NCBI GenBank assembly: GCA_019054805.1
Contig: JAHQIY010000005.1
Location: 310,001-374,000 of the forward strand
DNA: 64,000 nucleotides
Direction of reading: 5' to 3'
Origin: Brachionus manjavacas
Lineage: Eukaryota > Rotifera > Eurotatoria > Ploima > Brachionidae
Below are positions 57,111 to 64,000 of this stretch, piece after piece. The notes under the pieces were generated by a model. The model was not told the DNA's origin, did not search any database, and saw only the letters and a list, made by a program, of their open reading frames with translations. The position numbers were made by a program, and so were the translations under genes. Each line of letters opens with the position of its first letter. The first letter of the stretch is position 1.

Positions 57111-57640
57111 TTTGATTAAAATATATATATATATATTTTTAAGACATTTATTTATTGAGTAATTTACAAGACGAGGGATTTATGTAAGAAAAAGAAAATG
57201 AATTGTGTATGAGGCAGAAAAATCATGAAGCGAGTGCTACAAGAGAAGAAGACTCGATTGACGAATATGAAGAAAGACCAATTGTACGTGGCCAAACAAT
57301 GATCTCAATTAATTTTATTTATTTTAAAAATTAAAAAAATATAGCATAATAAAATTAATCAGTAAATTTGAAATTTTTTTTAAGTACTATTTTTAATTAA
57401 TTTAGTCTTTTAGTGAGTATTTTTTGATAATTTTAGATCTAAATCGATATAAATCAACAAAATATTTAATTAAGAGTCTTCAAATTTCTTTTTAGTTGAT
57501 ATTAGAATCCATATTTTTTTTAATATTATTTTGGCTTACTAGAATCTTAAAGGATCGTTTACTGATCTTAAAAAAAAAGTGAACTGAACTCATAAAGATT
57601 CTTAAAAAGAAAATGTTAAGTAACAAGCCAAGATTCTTGA
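57111..57640. other. AT-rich; (AT)n run and a short acidic frame
   Basis: 57120-57136 is an AT dinucleotide run. 57210-57345 reads MRQKNHEASATREEDSIDEYEERPIVRGQT and stops; unrecognised. Confidence 0.35.
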
Positions 57641-58600
57641 TAAGATCTTGTCTAAGATCCTTCCTAGAATTAAGTCATTGGATACTACTCCACAAACCTT
57701 TTCATTGCCATCAAAAGCTTCTAGTGTCTTTTGGCAAAAGTAAATGATGTTTTCAGTCGTTTGGCGTCTTGGACTGAACCCTGATTGTTTGTAGACTATT
57801 TATTTATATTTTTCAATATATTCAAGGAGTTTATTTTGTACAGGTCGTTCTATAAGCTTAACAATTGAATTTTTAACACTAATTGGTCTTTATTTACTCG
57901 GGTTATTATGATCATTTTTATATTTTTGAATCATTGTAATTTTTGCGATTTTCCAATCATCCAAAACTAAATGTTCATTCCACGACCAGTTAATCATCTT
58001 AAGCATCAGAATCTTACCTGTCTCTGGTAGACTGTACAAGTGTCTATTTGCAATTTTGTCTGGACCAGGTGTCGATTTAATATTAAGTGCTCAATTTAGC
58101 TCAAATATATTAAATTCTTCATCAAAATACGAGTCAATTGGTTTTGTATGAACAGTTCACAATTTATATTACTTAAATAATTTTCTACCAAATCTTTGTT
58201 TTCGTAATTAAAACGGATAACATTTTCTTCGGAAAATATCATACTTAAAATGCTCCCAAATCAGGATTATAACGGATAATTTGGTCACCTAATTTCAGAT
58301 CAGGGATTTTATTCTTGGTATTTTAATTGTATTCAAATGTGCTGATTTGTTTAATTTTCCTCCAATATTCAGCAGAGTAACTTTTGGATTTTTCAATATT
58401 TTCACAAAATTTTAACCACTTTTTCTCTTGTATCGCTTTTATTTCCAATTTAATCGTCTTTGTAAGCGAGTAGTATAATTTTCTAAGCTCAAGGGCACTT
58501 TTGTTTTTTCCTAGTTAATTGAAGACATTTTATCTCGCCTTAATAATTTCAACCAAGTACGATAGACTTGTATATTAGTTAGATAGACTTGTATATTTAT
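57640..58600 (-). pseudogene. LINE fragment, minus strand (pre-RT and RT start)
   Basis: The minus strand from 58600 reads KLYYSLTKTIKLEIKAIQEKKW, YWRKIKQIS and GDQIIRYNPDLG. It then reads TPGPDKIANRHLYSLPETG, NWSWNEHLVLDDWKIAKITMI and SVKNSIVKLIERPVQNKLL, and near 57700 QTTENIIYFCQKTLEAFDGNEKVCG. Broken by a few stops. It ends before the F-DI-KAFD motif. Confidence 0.8.
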
Positions 58601-59056
58601 TTTTTCTAGTGGTTGTAATTGATGAGTTTGCATCAGATAATTTTATAAATTTATTGAGGCAAATTGATGTTTATGATCAAATGTAAATTTCAGATCAAAA
58701 TTTTTAGTTTTTGATTTTAAAAAAAAGTTATTTTTTATCATTTATTTAGATACTAAATTTTTAAACTATATTAAACATGATTTGATTAATCTTTAATTGG
58801 GAAGAAGATCATATGAATTTTTTTCTGAAGTAAAATAAATTTTAAATCAATATTTTTAAATTTTGCAATTCATAATTTAACTTTGTTGCGCTGTAATATA
58901 TTTTATTTAATATTGAAATAACATTTGAAGCCATAATTTGAATGCTTTAATATGGATTTTAAATTTGTCTTAAAAATTTTCAAATGGATATTTTATAAAA
59001 ATCAATTATAGATCAATTGAAAAAAAAAGTTTTTATTTTAATTTATTTAAAAAAAT
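58601..59056. other. AT-rich, nothing recognised
   Basis: No coding frame or repeat that I can support. Confidence 0.4.
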
Positions 59057-60760
59057 GAGATAATATTTAAACTAAAGAAAAACATTTCTTATTTAAAGTA
59101 AAACTTATCTTTAATTAAGTATTCCATTTTTTTTTAAAGAAAAAAAAACTCTCAAATAAAGTGAAACTATTTTTTCATAAAGAAAATTCTGCTCTCATAA
59201 AGAAAAGTATTTTATTCTAAAGTAAAATAATTGTAATATATAGCCAAAAAAATCTAAAATAAAGTAATTTCATACAATTCTAAAGTTTTACTAATAAATG
59301 GACGAAAACAAATGGACTATATTAGAAGAAGAAATGAGTATACAAGAGCTAAAAAACTTTGTGACATATAGCTTACCAAAGTCACTTGCTTATCAAACAA
59401 ATCGTGATACATATTGCGGTTACTGTTTTAACAATGAACTGCAAAGGCATAAAGCAAAGCAGCGTAAATGTGACGCCGATGTTAATTGTACAGTAAAATA
59501 CCGTTCTATTATATGCGAGACTAAAAATGTATGTTCGATTGCACAAAAATACGAACATTGCCATGATATATATGATAGCTAAAGTAACGAAAACGGCTTG
59601 TCAGACAAAATAAAAACAATTATTATCGACCTCTTAGCACACAATCCGAAACTTTATCCAAGGCAAATAGGGTCACATTTAAATAATAATAGGAAAAAGT
59701 TAAACATAGAGGATATAACACTAATCGATTCCCAAATATCTGGGTTTGTCAATCGTCATCGTAATAAAATTTCTCCAAAAGAAAATAAAGTAGAACATGT
59801 CGAAGCATTTATCGTTGACTACCTTTATTTTCCAACAATCGACGAGAGAAAACCTTTCTTTTTAAGATTCAAAATTAATGACAACCACCCAAATATAGGA
59901 AACAGTTATACGTCTATCTTCAGCAAGTCATACGTCTATCTTCTGTACGACATTAAAGTTACTCAGACTCAATTGTGATACTTCAAACCAAAATTTTTCT
60001 TTATTTCACGTATACGGGACTTATAAGATAACTAAAGAGGGATATCTTTTATTAGTTTTCGGCCGATCTAACCCAATAAAAAAATATACCGAACTGTATT
60101 TGGAATAGTATCACATGAAGAGACTACGGATTTTGTTCATTTCTTCGACTCCATTAAACAAATATGCAATTTTTTTCAAATTAATTTTCAACTTAGATAT
60201 TTGATGCAGACAACAAACCTTAGTATAGCTCAAAAAAATTTTGATCTGACTATAAAAACAGAAAATGTACTGATCACCGAGTCAGATAACCTTACATTGT
60301 TGGATTTTAATATAATAGACAAGAATTCGGCTTATCGTGTATATGATAACATAAACAAGTATTTTATTTCATTAAGGCCAAAGTATTGCAGTTGCGTTTA
60401 TTATCTTGAGCATGGGATTTGTAAGCATTTTGTAGCTTTAAGTCGACTGACTTATACTCCATTAGAAGATGATGTTAGAGAATTTGTATGTGTACGAAAG
60501 CGTGGAAGACCACCGAAATCCAACAATGGAGCATTATCAAAAAAATAATTTATTGACTATTTAAATTAGATAAATTTTACTTTAGATAGGATTTATTTTA
60601 CTTTGGAAAAGAATAATTTACTTTAATGAAAAACAGTTTCCTTTGTTTAAGATTAATTTTACTTTAACTTAATTATATTTGTCTTTATTTAAAAAATAAA
60701 CTATTCAATTTCGTAATTTTTTACTTTAAATATGAAATGTTTTTCTTTAGTTTAAATAGT
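59057..60760 (+). mobile_element. MULE (Mutator-like) relic with SWIM zinc finger
   Basis: Termini TATTTAAACTAAAGAAAAAC (59064 onward) and its reverse complement up to 60758 match for about 40 bp. The broken transposase starts at 59298: MDENKWTILEEEMS, a zinc-binding start (CGYCF, then CDADVNCTVKYRS, EHCHD), stop at 59580. Then LYPRQIGSHLNNNRKKL. The central DDE part is mostly lost or unreadable (VSHEETTDFVHFFDSIKQI near 60110-60170). 60201-60548 ends with a SWIM finger (YCSCVYYLEHGICKHFVALS) and an AT-hook-like KRGRPPK. A truncated inverted copy of its left end lies at 31636-31970. Confidence 0.8.
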
Positions 60761-60859
60761 AAGCCTAAAATAATAAACATTTTGTGTTTAATTAAAAAGT
60801 ATTTAAAAAAAGCTTTTTACATCATTTATATTAACATTTTAATCTATTAAGTTTTGATA

Positions 60860-61770
60860 ATGTGATCATGATCATGAACTTCAAGTTGCCATTTATTGAA
60901 TGTTTCATATATTTTGTGTAGATTTTGTTCTTGTTCAAACAAAGGCTCATTCAAAATAAATTGCTAGTCTAGCTTTTCTTTAAAAAAAGCCCAATTTTAC
61001 TTTTTAATAAATTTAATTTCCCCATTTTTTAAACGATTAAATCTGATATTAAAGGTAATTTTTATCGGAAAATGATCACTGGTTATATTGTCAAAATGGA
61101 TCTTAAGGTAGTTGAATTTATCAGACAAGTCGTTCGAAATTATAATAAGATCAATTACACTATTGGAAATGGTTTTTGTATTTGTTATTTTTGGATATTT
61201 GGAGTTTAAAATATTAAAGTCGAACTTCTCGATTAAATCAGCTAGTTGTTTGCCTTTTGGGGTGGTGTTAATACAAAACCATTTGTTAGAATGACAGTTT
61301 AAATTCCCACATAAAACAAATGGTATATATCTATTGAGCTCTCTTCAGGTATTCCATTAACAGCTTTATTTGAGTTTTTATCTGGTAGAAGATACCAGCT
61401 AATAATATTTAATGTAGAGTTTAGAAGTTTAATTTTTATTGCGACTACTTCTCTATTAAATTTATCAAATGAATCATTTATTTCAAATTCGATGCCTTTT
61501 TTAACTAATTTACCAAATCCACCAGCACACCTTTTTCGATTTTTACCAATAAAGTTAAATGTTTGTATATTTAAAGTTTGATTTTCTGATAATCTAGTTT
61601 CATTTAAAAAATATTTTTTTTTCCTTATTCACTCCTTGTGGAGCATAGGGTCATATTTAAAAGATATACATCAAATTTATTCTCTAAAAAAAAATTTTCT
61701 AGTAGCAACTTTTTGTTTTTAGACGATCGGCAATTCCAATGACCTATAGAAAGTTTTCATTTTAATTAGA
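60860..61770 (-). pseudogene. LINE endonuclease (APE-type) region, family B
   Basis: The minus strand reads IGNCRSSKNKK, NETRLSENQTLNIQTFNFIGK, then FVLCGNLNCHSNKW (GDFN motif) and SNSVIDLIIISNDL, followed by ITSDHFPIKITF (SDHxP motif). These are the catalytic-site motifs of APE-type LINE endonucleases. Stops and indels are present. It continues toward EN-RT linker text near 60870. Confidence 0.75.
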
Positions 61771-62510
61771 TTCTTGATACATATTCATTGAAATTTAAGT
61801 TATAATCTGATATATCTTGATTTAGTCCTGTAAAGTTTAGCTCTGGTCTGATTTCATATTCAATGAGCTGGTTAAATCTACTTCTTAGTTCGGATTTGAG
61901 TCTTGGGTCAGCTATTGCTTCTGTTAGTAATTCAAATTGATAGATATTCGAATCGGTCATTTTATTAAGTAACCGGTTATTCGTCTTATCTTTATCGTCT
62001 TTTATTTGGATTACTCTTTAAAATGATGCTGTTATTTGCGTATCTTGTTCTATCTGGAAATCTCAATTTTATCGATTCTCGATAACAATTTATCAAATGA
62101 GTCTAATTTTTTGTTTAGTCTATCTATTTTTTCTGTTAAACTATTTAGCTCAGATTTGTAAATTGTTTGCTGATATTCAACAGATTTAGCGCTTCCAAGT
62201 GGGCTTTTCTGGATTACTGACATGACAGTTGTAATATTCTGGTCTCTTCTTACATAAAACTCATTTAATTTTTTTTTAAATATGGACACCCAGCATATGT
62301 GGCTGAATGTTTACTTTTACAGTTCGGACAAATTAAGTTTTCAAAATCTTTATTTTCTTTAAATGGGCAATTATCACCTGTATAGCTTAAATCAGAGCAT
62401 CTTGAACATATTGATTTGTTTTTGCATGTTACTGCTTTGTGTCCAGTTAGGCAGCATTTGTAACATATCAATAGTTTTGGTTTACATACGAATTTTTCAA
62501 TTGAATTTCG
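61766..62510 (-). pseudogene. LINE ORF1 (zinc-knuckle protein) fragment
   Basis: The minus strand 62471-62265 reads CYKCCLTGHKAVTCKN, SICSRCSDLSYTGDNCP and ICPNCKSKHSATYAGCP, three CCHC/CCHH knuckles of gag-like LINE ORF1. It continues in broken frames with LNSLTEKIDRLNKKLDSFDKLLSRIDKIE (62289-62050, coiled coil). It ends with MTDSNIYQFELLTEAIADPRLKSELRSRF (61960-61766, stop TAG). Confidence 0.75.
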
Positions 62511-62539
62511 AATATAATCGATTTTAAGGTAACGTTGTT

Positions 62540-63695
62540 AAAGTTAATAAAATTAGATAAAAAAAAGAATCAAAATAGAGTAAATAAGCTAAAAAAATGA
62601 AAGTTGAAAAGACATAAATTGGAAAAGATTGTTACATGTGGCACATGTTTAAATAGTTCAAGTTTCAGGAAAAAAAGAAGAAATAGTAAGGTAGCAATTA
62701 CACAGTGGAGTTGGGTATTCAATATATCTTGATTCAAAACCTTCTTTGTATTCTTTCACCAGTCTTTCAACCAACGGAATAGAATGACTCAGTCCTGTCC
62801 CAACATATTTCTCACTCAACTCAAAAAGACGATTCGAGACTGTTAGTAATTTTAGTTTATTTAAAGCTTCATGTTGCACGATGTTGGAGGGAGTATCATA
62901 TTTTAACTTAAGAATAGATTTTACTGCTGTGTTCTGAATTGCTTGTAGTTTTTTGATATTATTTTCTGAAAATGAATTTAAGCAAGGAAAAAAATAGTCT
63001 AAAATTGATCCGAATAAAGATTTATATAAATTTCCTAGTGTGTTTTGATTGAGACCCCATTTTTTATTAGACAATATCTTAATAATATTTAGCCTTTTAT
63101 TGCAGTGTTCTTTAATTTCGTCTACTAGTATATTAAAGTTTAACTTAGAATCAAATTTAATACCAAAAAACTTGGTATTAAATTTCTTTTTTATTTCTTT
63201 TTGGCTCATTATTCTGTTTGCATAAATTTTTAAGTTTAGATTATCACTCTCTTTTTTGTACCTAGAGAAGACTACTGAACACGACTTTTCAACTGATATC
63301 TTCATTTTCCATTTAATAAGCCATTGTTCTAGTGCGTTGGTGTATTTATTTATCTTATTTTCAAGGTTCCCCTTTTTGTTATAAATGAAGAATGTAACTA
63401 GATCATCTGCGAAAAGCAGAGAGTATTCTTTATTTGTTTTGTTTCGTTTGGGGATGTCATTAATATATATACTAAATAAAAGAGGACTAATTACTGAGCC
63501 TTGAGGAACACTTGCAGTTATTATATATTCTTCGCTCAGATGATCATTCACATTTACCTTAAATGTCCTACTATCTAAAAAGGATCTAATCCAGTTAGTC
63601 AAGTAATGAGGTGGATTCATTTTAATCAATTTAAAAAGTAGACCTTCATGCCAAACCCTATCAAAGGCTTTAGAAATATCAAAAAAAAGGCTGTG
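62540..63695 (-). pseudogene. LINE reverse transcriptase and 3' UTR, family B
   Basis: A long intact frame 63629-62658 (323 codons), preceded in another frame by FFDISKAFDRVWHEGLLFK to about 63695. Motifs: VPQGSVISPLLFSIYINDIP, SLLFADDLVTFF, KWKMKISVEKSCSVVFSR, KFFGIKFDSKLNF, NKKWGLNQNTLGNLYKSL and LKLLTVSNRLFELSEKYV. The 3' UTR 62540-62635 matches 46740-46815. 5'-truncated, so not functional alone. It is the second best preserved LINE here. Confidence 0.88.
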
Positions 63696-64000
63696 AGAAA
63701 AAAGTTTTTAAACGAAGAATAATATTTTAGTTAAAAATTTGAAAGGTCGGAAGGATAAAACTTTTAGCGATGTAACCATTCCTAATTAAATCAAAAAGCT
63801 ATTTAATTTTTACCTAATTGATAAAATGTTCTAATTGAATAATGCTGTACGCCAATTTGCTTACGGAATTGATAGCGGTTACTTTTTTTTATTGATAGGT
63901 GCCACAATTCACTTAATTATCCCATCTTTACTTTTCTTTTCAAGATACAGTTAAATTATCGACAAGCAAGCTCTCCCATTTAGAAGACAATAATTAAATC
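63696..64000. other. Unassigned end of the window
   Basis: AT-rich, no reading frame or repeat recognised; LINE similarity stops sharply near 63695. Confidence 0.4.

Noticed and set aside
1..64000. CRISPR arrays, operons, ribosome binding sites, rRNA genes
   Set aside because: None seen; introns and metazoan genes show this is eukaryotic nuclear DNA.

Overview
The window is about 64 kb of very AT-rich eukaryotic (metazoan) DNA. Short AT-rich introns, mostly about 45-60 nt with clean GT/AG borders, separate the exons of animal genes. The intergenic DNA and the longer introns are packed with decayed transposable elements. The AT content, tiny introns and many CR1/jockey-like LINE fragments would fit a monogonont rotifer such as Brachionus, but that is an inference, not an identification.

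Host genes, left to right: (1) the 3' end of a DUF4291-family gene (1-425, +). (2) A WDR49/WDR64-type EF-hand plus WD-repeat gene on the minus strand (13318 to 3157). I resolve 13 exons with consistent phases, giving 1088 codons and one intron of about 6.3 kb. (3) A four-exon minus-strand gene (18651 to 17052) for a 470-residue protein with one C2H2 zinc finger and a C-terminal coiled coil, family not recognised. (4) A complete three-exon S-adenosylmethionine synthetase gene (24659-25944, +, 391 residues) with a TATA box. (5) A complete TRPM-family cation channel gene on the minus strand (45944 to 28625). It has 19 exons that keep frame throughout, gives 1393 residues, and its long introns are full of transposons.

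Mobile DNA: two main LINE lineages. One has a TTACTACTACT-like 3' tail (copies at 5640-6993, 35059-36626 and 48340-48670). The other has a 3' end of the type GAAGGAGCT..AGCTCGGTACAG followed by (AAATA/AAT)n (46910-48845, 60860-62510, 62540-63695 and fragments). There are also Tc1/mariner relics, a Tigger/pogo derivative that keeps only a CENP-B-like DNA-binding ORF, a MULE relic with a SWIM finger, and MITEs of piggyBac (TTAA) and hAT (8-bp duplication) type. Two copies of a fold-back element and a KRBA2-like integrase fragment are present as well.

The best candidate for something undescribed is a 5-kb element at about 52111-57110. It has duplicated terminal inverted repeats and holds a broken DUF3987 (P-loop) gene, a basic Gly/Lys-rich ORF and a cysteine-cluster transposase-like ORF. 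A 68-bp inverted duplication has flipped the P-loop segment of its DUF3987 gene. The right part (57.6-63.7 kb) is a graveyard of minus-strand LINE pieces around the MULE relic and has no recognisable host gene.
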